From positions 62,001-126,000 of the forward strand of contig JAWLHK010000007.1 of assembly GCA_041690355.1 (NCBI GenBank): DNA of 64,000 nt, given 5' to 3'. The notes under the pieces are model-generated. The model was not told the DNA's origin. It worked only from the letters and a program-made list of their open reading frames with translations, and did no database searches. Position numbers and translations under genes: made by a program. This document shows, piece after piece, positions 1 through 8,344 of the stretch. This stretch comes from JAWLHK01 sp041690355 [NCBI: bacterium] (lineage in GTDB: Bacteria > J088 > JAWLBW01). Numbering within the stretch: position 1 is the first letter of the stretch; each line of letters starts with the position of its first letter.

Positions 1-228
1 GACCTGATGCGCAAGGGGAATCCGGGGGCGATCGCCATGTACGGAAGCGTGACGAAGCCCTTTCTCCCCCCCGTGCGCAAGCTCCTCAACATCGCCCGCA
101 CGGACAAGATCCGCGGTCCGGGGGCCAAGGCCAAGGCCATGTCAGTGCAGCTCGCCCTGCACTACGGCCTCGCGTGGGAACACCTGCGCACCACGAAGCT
201 CGGCAAGCCGCCGCGCGGCGTGCGCTGA
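1..228 (+). CDS. 3' end of an unrecognised protein
   Basis: This is an open frame entering from the left edge and ending at a TGA, giving the last 75 residues of a longer protein. The visible C-terminus is basic (many Lys and Arg, ending KLGKPPRGVR) and has no transmembrane segment. I do not recognise the family. It runs toward the minus-strand polysaccharide locus, with only about 70 nt between the two stop codons, so it belongs to a separate unit. The 70-nt gap holds a small hairpin (GGATT/AATCC) without a T tract. Confidence 0.5.
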   Translation, partial: DLMRKGNPGAIAMYGSVTKPFLPPVRKLLNIARTDKIRGPGAKAKAMSVQLALHYGLAWEHLRTTKLGKPPRGVR

Positions 229-300
229 CGCATGCAAAGCGCCTGATCCCGGATTTCTAATCCTGTAAGCGAAAGATGTTCGCGCGTGGGCGCACGAGGC

Positions 301-1452
301 TCACGAACCGAGCTTATCCGCGAGAACCCGCGCGATCTGCCGGGCGGCCGTGCCGTCCCCATAGGGGTTGACGGCCGTGGCCATCGCGCGATAGTCGGCG
401 TCGTCGGTGAGAAGCCGGCTGACTCCCCTGACGATCCGCTCCCGGTCGGCCCCCACGAGGCGCGCGGTACCCGCGTCGATGGCTTCGGGGCGCTCGGTCG
501 TCTCGCGCATGACGAGCACCGGCTTGCCGAGCGCCGGCCCCTCTTCCTGCAGGCCGCCCGAATCGGTGAGCAGCAGGGTCGACCGGCTCATGAGGTAGAC
601 GAACGGATCGTAGGGGAGCGGTTCGATAAGGAACAGATTCGGAAGCTCCTTGCCGACCCGTGGCGCGAGCAGGGTCTCGACCGGCCCGCGCACATTCGGA
701 TTCAGGTGCACCGGGTACACGAAGTCGACGTCGGCGAACGACGCGGCCAGCTCGGCCAGGGCCGCGCAGATCTGATCGAACCCGGCGCCGAAGTTCTCGC
801 GCCGGTGGGCGGTGACGACCACGAGCCGTCGATCCCGAGCCACGTAGCCCGCGTCGCGCAACAGCCCCGCATAGGAAGCATCCTGTGCGGCCACGCGGTC
901 GCGCGCAAAGAAAAGCGCATCGATCGCCGTGTTCCCCGTGACGAAGATCTGTTCCGCCGGCGTGCTCTCGGCGAGCAGATTCGCCCGCGCGCGCTCCGTC
1001 GGCGCAAAGTGAAAATCGGCGATTGATCCTGTGATGCGGCGGTTCATCTCTTCGGGGAACGGGGCGCGCTTGTCCCGCGTCCGCAGCCCCGCCTCGACGT
1101 GACCGACGGGAATCTGCGCGTAGAATGCCGCCAGGGCCGCCGCCATGCTTGTCGTCGTATCGCCGTGGACGAGAACCAGATCGGGCTTCCACTTTGCCAG
1201 AACATCGCTCACGCCGCGCAGGACGCGGCCGGTGAGATCGGGCAGATCCTGGCCGGGGCGCATCAGGTCGAGATCGAATTCCGGCTGGAGCGCAAAGAAG
1301 GCAAGCACCTGGTCGAGCATCTGGCGGTGCTGCGCGGTCACGCACACGGCCGTCTCGAAACGTTCCGCGGTACGCAGCGCGTGAACGACCGGGGCCATCT
1401 TGACCGCCTCGGGCCGGGTCCCGAAGACCAGCAGCACTCGCTTCCGGCTCAC
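301..1452 (-). CDS. wecB: UDP-N-acetylglucosamine 2-epimerase, non-hydrolysing
   Basis: This protein interconverts UDP-GlcNAc and UDP-ManNAc, supplying ManNAc-type sugars for surface polysaccharide in the cytoplasm. The 383-residue product has the family length and landmarks: FGTRPEAVKM at about 10-19, HGDTTTS at 96-102, HVEAGLRT at 118-125, TAHRREN at 214-220 and DSGGLQEE near 290. The GTG start at 1452 is chosen because it overlaps the stop of the upstream glycosyltransferase (GTGA overlap), while the frame upstream of it is a shadow. It is the last gene of the minus-strand polysaccharide operon. The function is confident; the polymer made is not known. Confidence 0.93.
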   Translation of the reverse strand: MSRKRVLLVFGTRPEAVKMAPVVHALRTAERFETAVCVTAQHRQMLDQVLAFFALQPEFDLDLMRPGQDLPDLTGRVLRGVSDVLAKWKPDLVLVHGDTTTSMAAALAAFYAQIPVGHVEAGLRTRDKRAPFPEEMNRRITGSIADFHFAPTERARANLLAESTPAEQIFVTGNTAIDALFFARDRVAAQDASYAGLLRDAGYVARDRRLVVVTAHRRENFGAGFDQICAALAELAASFADVDFVYPVHLNPNVRGPVETLLAPRVGKELPNLFLIEPLPYDPFVYLMSRSTLLLTDSGGLQEEGPALGKPVLVMRETTERPEAIDAGTARLVGADRERIVRGVSRLLTDDADYRAMATAVNPYGDGTAARQIARVLADKLGS

Positions 1453-2729
1453 ACGACGTCCTTTCCGAGAGCGCGTTTCAGGAGCCGAATGCCCTGTTCG
1501 ACCGGAGCGAAAAGTGCCGGCTTTTCCAGATTGTTGAACAGAAACCGGTAGAAATTCGGATAGGCCGCAAGCTTGTGACGCACGTCCCAGTGCTTGCGCT
1601 CGTAGGTCTCGACGGCTGTAACGGCCGACGACACTTCGTCGGCATCGCGGAGGCGCGTCTCGCGGAAAATGCGCTGCATCTCCTCCCGATGGCGATTCCA
1701 GTCGAGTTCGGCTTCGGCCCAGGTGCGGGCCCGCCGTTTCAGTGCGCCCAGTTCGTCCTTCCGGTCGAGATACCACTGCATGGCTGTGCGGATGCCGGCG
1801 GCGTCGACCAGCGACTGCGGCCAGTAATACCCGTCGTCGCGGGAAACGAAGCGGGAGACGGGAACGAGACGTCCGCTTTCCGGGTCGACCTGTTCGTTCA
1901 TCGGTGCGTTGTCGGTCGTAATCGTGGGCAGGCCGCACGCCTGCGCCTCGGCCATGGTGAGCCCGATCCCTTCTAGCCGCGACGGATAGACGTAGACGTC
2001 GCCAAGATGATACAGGCCGGGGGCGGGCACGGTTTCCTGAACACAGCGGAGACGTCCCGACGACAGGAGCCGATCGAGGGTCGGCGCCAACGCGGGAAAA
2101 CGGGCCTTCAGATCCACCTGCGTATGAATGATCAGCCGCGCCGGTCCCTCCAGCTGTGCGAAAGCCTCGATGACGAGGTCGCACCCCTTTCGCGCGGGAT
2201 TCATCCCGGCGGAGTGGAAGAAGGTGACCGTACCGGGTTCCACCGGTTCGAGCGTCTGCGGCCGGAAGACGTCGAGTTCGGTTCCCCATGGGACGTAGAA
2301 GGCCTGGGGGTGCCACTCGAACACGCTGTGGTGGCGCCGGGTGTTGCAGACGAGAAAGTCGTAGACGCCGAAGTACGGGACCGTCGACTCGGTGTAGTAG
2401 TCGACGTAGGCGCCCGTCTTGATACCGCGCTCGCGGCACCAGAGCACCGGCGGCCAGAATTTCTGTTCGTTGAAGAAGACCGTGTCGATGGCGTTGCGCT
2501 CGACCCAGGCCAGGAAGTCGTCGCGGACGATGGCCGTGTTCCGGGGAATGCGCGATCTCGCCCCCCAGGTGACCCAGGGCGCATCCCAGCGCGGATCCCC
2601 CGCGGCAAATTCCTCGCCGCCGCGCGCGTATACGTAGGTCGGGATCTCGGGGACCAGCAGATTCCGGTACTGCCGCGACACATAGGCCGCGCCGCGCTCG
2701 AACCAGGTCGTGACGATTCCCACATTCAT
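1449..2729 (-). CDS. Glycosyltransferase, family 4 type
   Basis: A predicted GT-B fold transferase of 426 residues that adds a sugar from a nucleotide donor to a surface glycan. The N-terminus MNVGIVTTWFERGA is typical of the acceptor domain. The C-terminal half has the GT4 donor-site segment VYPSRLEGIGLTMAEAQACG and the conserved Glu of the E-x7-E region. The ATG at 2729 overlaps the stop of the upstream gene (ATGA) and is preferred over an ATG six codons earlier. It is translationally coupled on both sides, to a second glycosyltransferase upstream and wecB downstream. Sugar specificity cannot be read from sequence. Confidence 0.85.
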   Translation of the reverse strand: MNVGIVTTWFERGAAYVSRQYRNLLVPEIPTYVYARGGEEFAAGDPRWDAPWVTWGARSRIPRNTAIVRDDFLAWVERNAIDTVFFNEQKFWPPVLWCRERGIKTGAYVDYYTESTVPYFGVYDFLVCNTRRHHSVFEWHPQAFYVPWGTELDVFRPQTLEPVEPGTVTFFHSAGMNPARKGCDLVIEAFAQLEGPARLIIHTQVDLKARFPALAPTLDRLLSSGRLRCVQETVPAPGLYHLGDVYVYPSRLEGIGLTMAEAQACGLPTITTDNAPMNEQVDPESGRLVPVSRFVSRDDGYYWPQSLVDAAGIRTAMQWYLDRKDELGALKRRARTWAEAELDWNRHREEMQRIFRETRLRDADEVSSAVTAVETYERKHWDVRHKLAAYPNFYRFLFNNLEKPALFAPVEQGIRLLKRALGKDVV

Positions 2730-3751
2730 GCGATGACGTCTACCCATGCGAAGCGTTCGGAGCGGCCGCCGCGGAGGACATCCAGCATCATGCCCGTCAC
2801 GTTGGCCGTGTTGTACTCGGTCAGCATCCGGCGCTGGCCGGCGGCGGCGATGACCTCGCGTTCCGCATCGTCGGCGAGAAAGCGGGTCACCTGACGATCC
2901 AGTTCGTCGATGGATTCGAAGGCCGCCACTTCGGCGCCGGGCTCGAGAATGCGTTCGAGTCCGGGAAACCGCCAGACGAGATAGAAAGTGCCGAAGGTCA
3001 GGTAATGGGTCATCCGATCGCTGGTGTAGCCGGACACGTTCTGGAACGCGCTGACGCCGACGCCGATGCGCGCGCTCCGGATGGCCGCGATGTATTCGTC
3101 GCCGCGCACCCGGGGGAGCACCCTGGCTCCAAGCCCCAGGCGGCGGCGCACGCGATCCCGCAGACTGTTCTTCTGCCGGCCGGCCGAACCGAAGAGGGTC
3201 GCATCGGGACGCTTCGCCAGATAGTCTACCACCGCCGCGCGTTCGGCACCGGCAAAGCCGTAGGCCGATCCCGTAAAAACGATCGGGCGGGTGCCTCGCG
3301 GCGTGTCGGCATAACGAGGGGGGAGGTCGGGATCGGAGGGGTTGAGAAAATAGGCGGAGCGGCCGGGACGCCCGAGGCGATGGTACTCGCGCAGCGTTTC
3401 GCCGGTGGACGAGAGAAAAAAGGTGTCGACGTGCGGCAACAGCTCAAGCAGCCACGACTCGGGCTGCGGGCGCATGTCTCCATACCAGAGGGCAACGTGG
3501 ACGCCACGGCGGCGCGCTTCGGCCAGCGTGCCGGGGCGGAACTTCTCGCCTTTTCCGATGAGAAGCAGGTCGGTGCCGGGATCGAGCGTGTCGAGCAGGC
3601 GCTGCTGCATGGCGCTTTCACCGGCGTCGCGCACGTGAGACCGGTATTCGAAGCGGCGCAACCGGCAGGCGTTCTGCTCGAACCCTTTCGCGAGCACGAT
3701 GTCGCCGCCGAGGACATGATCTTCGAAAATGCCCGCGTGCAGTACGTTCAT
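2726..3751 (-). CDS. Glycosyltransferase-like protein, CgeB/GT1-related
   Basis: A 341-residue protein with an N-terminal Rossmann-like half (MNVLHAGIFEDH) and a C-terminal half of the glycosyl-transferase 1_2 type. That half has the segment VSAFQNVSGYTSDRMTHYL, followed by a G-x-F/Y-x-V region and the closing helix (EREVIAAAGQRRMLTEYN). This pattern is common in CgeB-like proteins encoded in polysaccharide and flagellin-glycosylation loci. It overlaps both neighbours by four bases, so it is part of the operon. The role as a sugar transferase in polymer assembly is inferred; donor and acceptor are unknown. Confidence 0.7.
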   Translation of the reverse strand: MNVLHAGIFEDHVLGGDIVLAKGFEQNACRLRRFEYRSHVRDAGESAMQQRLLDTLDPGTDLLLIGKGEKFRPGTLAEARRRGVHVALWYGDMRPQPESWLLELLPHVDTFFLSSTGETLREYHRLGRPGRSAYFLNPSDPDLPPRYADTPRGTRPIVFTGSAYGFAGAERAAVVDYLAKRPDATLFGSAGRQKNSLRDRVRRRLGLGARVLPRVRGDEYIAAIRSARIGVGVSAFQNVSGYTSDRMTHYLTFGTFYLVWRFPGLERILEPGAEVAAFESIDELDRQVTRFLADDAEREVIAAAGQRRMLTEYNTANVTGMMLDVLRGGRSERFAWVDVIA

Positions 3752-4563
3752 CGCTTTCCGGTCAGGCGCAGCACGACGTAGTGTTTGTCGAGCCGCGAGC
3801 GCTCGAGTTCCTCATACGTGAAGAGCCGCGCCAGGTCGCCGAGAAAGTCATAGTGGTCGAAATCGTCGAGCAGCACGAGCGTCCCGGGGGCCAGGCGGCG
3901 GTAGAGCAACGGAAAGCAGAGCGAACGGCCGCTGCCGTGCGGACCGTCGACGATCAGGCCATCGATGGGCGGGAGCGCCTCGACCTCGGCGGAATCCAGA
4001 TCGTAGAAGGTGTTGGGAATGCGGGTCTGCACGAACTCGACTTCCTGCAGCAGTCTGCCGAGCGAGGGCCATACTTCCGCAGCCCGGTCCGGATCGGTAA
4101 ACAGCTGCTTCTTTTCGCCGTCGGTCAGCGTGCGCAGGCCGCGGCGCCGGACATCGACAGTCGTCCCCTGCGCCCGCGCGGCCAGGGTCGCCGCCCACTC
4201 GGGATGGTGCTCGAAGGTAACGACGCGGCTCGCCTTGCCCTCTTCGGCCAGCGCGGCCCAGAAGCGGGTCGATGCGCCCCCTCCGAGCTCGACGATGAGG
4301 GGACCCTCGGACTGCGGTTCCGCTCCGGCCCGCTCGAGAAGCGCATGGACGAAGGTGCGCAGGGACTTACGCGAGAGCGCCCAGCCACTGAAGTTCGCGT
4401 GTTCGTTCTGGGTACGCCGGAAGGCCGATTCGATGGTCCGCGCATGCGGGTGGCCCGCAAACCGCATGCGGTGCAGGCGATCGTCGGCGGCGATGACCGC
4501 CGCCAGCCCCCGTTTCGAGACGCGGCGCGCGCGGCTGCGCAGGTGCAGCGGCGGACGCTTCAT
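3748..4563 (-). CDS. Class I methyltransferase-like protein
   Basis: A 271-residue protein with a Rossmann-type SAM-binding signature: LIVELGGGASTRFWAAL near residues 88-104, then an acidic strand end (VVTFEHHPEW) and IDGLIVDGPHGSGR further on. The latter resembles Methyltransf_24-type or polysaccharide-locus methyltransferases. The basic N-terminus (RSRARRVSKRG) is not a signal peptide. It overlaps the flanking genes by ATGA junctions, so it is made with the glycosyltransferases. It may methylate a sugar of the glycan; this is inferred from context. A degenerate, non-catalytic role cannot be excluded. Confidence 0.65.
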   Translation of the reverse strand: MKRPPLHLRSRARRVSKRGLAAVIAADDRLHRMRFAGHPHARTIESAFRRTQNEHANFSGWALSRKSLRTFVHALLERAGAEPQSEGPLIVELGGGASTRFWAALAEEGKASRVVTFEHHPEWAATLAARAQGTTVDVRRRGLRTLTDGEKKQLFTDPDRAAEVWPSLGRLLQEVEFVQTRIPNTFYDLDSAEVEALPPIDGLIVDGPHGSGRSLCFPLLYRRLAPGTLVLLDDFDHYDFLGDLARLFTYEELERSRLDKHYVVLRLTGKR

Positions 4564-5228
4564 GCGGGCTCCCGGCGGCGCAGAAGAATGAAGTCTGCGG
4601 AGGACAGGTCCGGATGGCGCTGGGCGATCACCCGATCGACCTCGAATTCCGCATACTCCGCGAGGTACTTCATCGTGTCGCGGTGCCGGATGTGCGAGCC
4701 GGCGGCATACGGGTGCACGTCCTGTTTGCCGATCGACGTATAGAGCAGCACATACCGGCCGGCGCTCGAGAAGATGTCGGCCAGCGTCTTTCGGAAGTCG
4801 TCTTCATCGATGATGTGGTAGAGCACGTCGAGGCAGACGACCATGTCGGCGGTCAGAAACGATTTGTTGGTGAATGCGGCCGGATCGTACAGGAAGAAGC
4901 TCTTCTGCGGGTCGTCCGTATAGCGTTCGGCGCAGAGCGCGATGGCCGTAGCGGCGATGTCGAGGCCAAGATACTTCGGGTACTCGACCAGTCCCAGGTT
5001 GTGGCCGTCTCCGCATCCGAACTCGATGACCGAGGCGACGTCGAGTTCGCGCAGGAGTCCGTTGATGACTTCGGCCTTGAACTCCGCGAGCGGGCCGTAG
5101 GAGCCCGTCCCCGACGTTCCGCCCGTGCGGTAGCGTTCAGTCCAGTAGGCGATGTAGTCGAGTTCTTCGCCGCCCGGCTGCGCTTCGCGCCGGAACATGC
5201 GCCGGGCAAGTTTTCGCAATGCCTCCAC
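4560..5228 (-). CDS. SAM-dependent methyltransferase
   Basis: A 222-residue class I methyltransferase. Motif I reads SVIEFGCGDGHNLGLV (about residues 67-82), with the acidic motif II in YLGLDIAATAIAL and motif IV in ADMVVCLDVLYHI. The short fold without extra domains fits glycan or small-molecule methylation. It lies ten bases downstream of a second methyltransferase and overlaps the third by four bases, so three methyltransferase-like proteins are encoded in a row in the polysaccharide operon. The substrate is unknown. In some O-antigen pathways, terminal methylation caps the chain and sets its length. Confidence 0.75.
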   Translation of the reverse strand: MEALRKLARRMFRREAQPGGEELDYIAYWTERYRTGGTSGTGSYGPLAEFKAEVINGLLRELDVASVIEFGCGDGHNLGLVEYPKYLGLDIAATAIALCAERYTDDPQKSFFLYDPAAFTNKSFLTADMVVCLDVLYHIIDEDDFRKTLADIFSSAGRYVLLYTSIGKQDVHPYAAGSHIRHRDTMKYLAEYAEFEVDRVIAQRHPDLSSADFILLRRREPA

Positions 5229-5238
5229 GTACGGCTCC

Positions 5239-5952
5239 TCAGCGGGTAAGAACCGCGCGATAGCAGTAGAGCTTCTTGCGCGGCTCGTAAATGGCGTCTT
5301 CGGACAATCGTTCGTCTACCGGTCCGGCATAGCGGAGACCGAGTTCGCGCACGATGGCCCCGAAGTAGGCCAGGTTGATTCGCGGATAGTCGAAGGTGAG
5401 CACCATCTGGCCGCCGGGCTTCAGCACGCGCGTGAACTCCCGCAGCGCACCGAACATATCCTGCTTCGCCCCGGGAACGCGGCGCAGCAGCGGACGGAGC
5501 ACGGCGCGCCGGGTATGCCGGTTGAAGACGTCATCCAGGTGCTCGAGAACGGAGATGCAGTAGATCCGATCGAACGTCGCGTCGGCATAGGGCATCGCGT
5601 CGAGCGAAGCCTTCGCGTATCGAATGCCGTCGAGGTACTTCGCGGGCATCGCGGCCGCAGCCTCGGCGCCGAACACGTCGGCAACCTCCTGGCGGATGGC
5701 GTCCTTTGAATCGATGCGCGGATCCAGGTCGCAGGCATGCACCTCGCGGCAGTGATCGGCCAGGTAGAACTTGAGAGGATGACAGATGCCGCTCGCCGCA
5801 TCCAGCGCGATGTCATCCGGCCGGGCGAAGCGCGAAGCCCACTCGTACTCGTAGGTCCGGCTCCACCAGGCCTCGGGGATGTCGAAGACGAAGCGGTCGG
5901 CGCGCGGATCATCGCGAACGATGAAGCGGGATGTCTCAGGCCCGGACGTCAT
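5239..5952 (-). CDS. SAM-dependent methyltransferase
   Basis: A 237-residue class I methyltransferase. The SAM site is at DIALDAASGICHPLKF, followed by VHACDLDPRI as the acidic strand end. The segment FDRIYCISVLEHLDD and the later VLKPGGQMVLTFD are both hallmark methyltransf_11-type motifs. The start MTSGPETSR at 5952 is preferred because the upstream extension is an arginine/serine-rich shadow. This start overlaps the end of the wzt-like gene by 17 bases. It is probably made together with the exporter. The substrate is unknown; a role in modifying or terminating the exported glycan is inferred from position. Confidence 0.78.
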   Translation of the reverse strand: MTSGPETSRFIVRDDPRADRFVFDIPEAWWSRTYEYEWASRFARPDDIALDAASGICHPLKFYLADHCREVHACDLDPRIDSKDAIRQEVADVFGAEAAAAMPAKYLDGIRYAKASLDAMPYADATFDRIYCISVLEHLDDVFNRHTRRAVLRPLLRRVPGAKQDMFGALREFTRVLKPGGQMVLTFDYPRINLAYFGAIVRELGLRYAGPVDERLSEDAIYEPRKKLYCYRAVLTR

Positions 5953-7201
5953 GCGAAAACTCCCAGGAATGCGGGCAGAACACGTCTCCTCCGGTGGCGT
6001 CGAGCTGCTTGCCCGTACCGAAGACGTCTGCCGATACGATTTCGAGATCCGAGGCCCCTTCCACGAAATCGGCAACCTCGCGAATCTGGCCGACCCAGGT
6101 GTGAATCTGGTAGCGGCCGTGCATCAGCGGCAGGTTCCGGAAGCGGCAGGTCACCTCCATGCCGTCGCGGATGTCGAAGTCCTGACCATGGCTCTCGTAG
6201 GTGTACCCGCGCAGAATCTGCGTCTTGTACATGTTGCCGATCATGACCCCGACGATGGCATTCCGCAGCTCCCCCCGCAGGCGCAGAGTCACGCTGAGAT
6301 CGCCCCCCATCGGAATCGAGGCGGTTTCGTTGCCCTCGCCATCCTGCACGCGGATGTCGACGACGCGAACCTTACCGCTCCCCTTGCGATCCGTCCGCTC
6401 GGCAATCGGGGCCGCGTCGGTCTGGATGGTTTCGAAGTAGCGGCGGATACCGTCCTGGACGTTGCCGTCGAAGACCTTCGTGCCCCCCTGCAGCACGATG
6501 ACCCGATCGCACAGCCCCTCGATGGCGGCCATGTTGTGGCTGACGAACAGCACGGTGCGCCCGTCGCGCCCTACCGACTGCATCTTGCCGAGGCATTTCT
6601 TCTGGAACTGGGCGTCCCCCACGGCGAGCACTTCGTCGACGACCAGGATTTCGGGCTCGAGGTGGGCGGCGACCGCAAAGGCAAGGCGGACGTACATCCC
6701 CGAAGAATAACGCTTCACCGGGGTGTCCAGAAAGCGCTCCACGTCGGCGAATTCGACGATCTCGTCGAACTTGCGCACGATCTCTTCCCGGCTCATGCCG
6801 AGGATGGAACCGTTGAGAAAGATGTTCTCGCGCCCCGTCAGCTCGGGGTGAAAGCCAGTGCCGACCTCGAGCAGGCTGGCGACGCGGCCGTCGATGACCA
6901 CGCGCCCCGTCGCAGGTTCGGTGATGCGGCTGAGGATCTTGAGCAGGGTCGACTTGCCGGCGCCGTTGCGCCCGATGATGCCGACCCGCTCGCCCTGCCC
7001 GATGTCGAAGGAGACGTCGCGCAGCGCCCAGAACTCCTCGCGGGTGACTTTGGCTGAAGGGCGAAAAGGGTGCAGGACCCGGCTGCCCAGCGAGCGCGCG
7101 CGTTCGGTCATGACGTCGCGCAGGGAGGCATACTTCTCCTGCTGCTCGTGCCGCAGCTGGTAGCTCTTGCCGACGCCGGTGGCCTGGATGACGGTGCTCA
7201 T
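5936..7201 (-). CDS. wzt: Polysaccharide ABC transporter ATPase, Wzt type
   Basis: The ATP-binding subunit of an ABC-2 exporter for O-antigen-type glycans, at the inner face of the cytoplasmic membrane. The 421 residues comprise an ABC domain and a C-terminal Wzt-like domain of about 165 residues (from about 255). The Walker A is GRNGAGKST (77-85), the signature YSSGMYVRLAFA starts at 165, Walker B is EILVVDE (184-190) and the switch is VSHN. The C-terminal domain is the part that in Wzt proteins recognises the chain terminus. That fits the methyltransferases encoded next to it. The ATG at 7201 shares one base with the permease stop (TGATG), so the two subunits are coupled. Confidence 0.92.
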   Translation of the reverse strand: MSTVIQATGVGKSYQLRHEQQEKYASLRDVMTERARSLGSRVLHPFRPSAKVTREEFWALRDVSFDIGQGERVGIIGRNGAGKSTLLKILSRITEPATGRVVIDGRVASLLEVGTGFHPELTGRENIFLNGSILGMSREEIVRKFDEIVEFADVERFLDTPVKRYSSGMYVRLAFAVAAHLEPEILVVDEVLAVGDAQFQKKCLGKMQSVGRDGRTVLFVSHNMAAIEGLCDRVIVLQGGTKVFDGNVQDGIRRYFETIQTDAAPIAERTDRKGSGKVRVVDIRVQDGEGNETASIPMGGDLSVTLRLRGELRNAIVGVMIGNMYKTQILRGYTYESHGQDFDIRDGMEVTCRFRNLPLMHGRYQIHTWVGQIREVADFVEGASDLEIVSADVFGTGKQLDATGGDVFCPHSWEFSHDVRA

Positions 7202-8010
7202 CAGATCACGTCCGCGAAAGTGCGTTCCATCTTGCGGAAGTAGTGGAGCCCGTAGACGAACAGGGCCACCGTCATGCCGATCGAGAGCAGGAATCCGGTC
7301 ATGTCGACGGCGAGGGGCCGGCCGAGAATGGCCCAGCGGAACCCTTCGATGACGCCGACCATCGGATTCAGGGAATACAGGAGCCGCCACTGCTCGGGGA
7401 CGACGGTCGTGCTGAATCCGACCGGTGAGACGTAGAGGCCGAACTGGACGACGAAGGGGATGACGTAGCGGAAATCGCGGTACTTCACGCTCAGGGCCGA
7501 CAGCCAGAACCCCGCCCCCAGCGACGCGACGAGCGCAAGGGCGAGAAAGAGCGGCAGGGCCGCCATGCGCCACGAGGGGATGAACCCGTAGAAAACCATG
7601 AGCAGGATGAGTAATGCGAAGGAAATCGCGAAGTCGACCAGGGCGACGAGCACCGAGCTCGCCGGAATGACCAGACGCGGAAAGTAGATTTTCGACAGCA
7701 TCCCGGCGTTCTTGACCATCGACCCGCTGCTCTCGGACAGCGCGCTCGCGAAGAACTGCCAGGGGAGCATGGCGGCGAAGACCAGCACCGGGTAAGGGAC
7801 CCCCTCGGAAGGGAACTTGCCGATGCGCCCGAAGATGACCGTGAAGACGGCCATGGTCAGCAGCGGACGGATGACCCCCCAGGCCACCCCGATAACCGTC
7901 TGTTTGTAGCGGACGAGGATGTCGCGCCAGGAGAGAAACCAGAACAGCTCCCGGAACCGCCAGACCTCGCGCCAGTAGTCCCGGTCTGCGCGGCCGGGTT
8001 CGAGCACCAC
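7201..8010 (-). CDS. wzm: Polysaccharide ABC transporter permease, Wzm type
   Basis: The membrane subunit of the ABC-2 polysaccharide exporter. The region WFLSWRDILVRYKQTVIGV followed by IRPLLTM is the typical Wzm start of the membrane domain. About six hydrophobic segments follow, ending in HYFRKMERTFADVI. The frame is open to 8184, but that extension is rich in Arg, Ser and Cys and looks like a shadow. The GTG at 8010 (VVLEPGRADRDYW) gives 269 residues, the usual family size. No good ribosome-binding site precedes any candidate start, so the N-terminus is uncertain. It is the first gene of the exporter-transferase operon. Confidence 0.87.
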   Translation of the reverse strand: MVLEPGRADRDYWREVWRFRELFWFLSWRDILVRYKQTVIGVAWGVIRPLLTMAVFTVIFGRIGKFPSEGVPYPVLVFAAMLPWQFFASALSESSGSMVKNAGMLSKIYFPRLVIPASSVLVALVDFAISFALLILLMVFYGFIPSWRMAALPLFLALALVASLGAGFWLSALSVKYRDFRYVIPFVVQFGLYVSPVGFSTTVVPEQWRLLYSLNPMVGVIEGFRWAILGRPLAVDMTGFLLSIGMTVALFVYGLHYFRKMERTFADVI

Positions 8011-8344
8011 TCTCGTCGTAGAACGCGTCGACAATCCGAATCCCGCCAATCGCCTGAAAAGAATCCTGAATGAATGCCGGAAACCCCGGCACGGGGAGCG
8101 CCGTACGCGCCTTCCGGACAACCTCATTACACTGCCAGAAGCAACCTTGAATTGCCAGCACGGGGCGGCCCTCGACCGGCACATCGGACAGGCGCACCGT
8201 CACGGCGGCGGAATGCTCAGATGACAGCAGGACGGGCATTCTGATAGGATGCACGGGGAGCGGAACCGCCCCATTCCGGCGGTCATCCGGCCGTCCAGGA
8301 AGGGAACAGCGGCCCGCGTACAAGCAGGACTCCATCCAGGCCCC
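8011..8344. other. Divergent 5' region between wzm and a GT2 gene
   Basis: About 330 nt separate the permease from the plus-strand glycosyltransferase. No strong promoter was found by eye. On the minus strand, a frame starting at an ATG at 8239 reads with better third-position GC than the permease frame down to about 8010. It contains a protein-like stretch (VEGRPVLAIQGCFWQC). It could be a short unrecognised gene or the original N-terminal coding frame of a neighbour. It merges into a longer open frame, so its end cannot be set. Confidence 0.4.

Noticed and set aside
301-2439. A 712-codon frame running through wecB and the GT4 gene
   Set aside because: The part upstream of 1452 is an Arg/Pro-rich shadow of the glycosyltransferase; wecB starts at the GTGA overlap.
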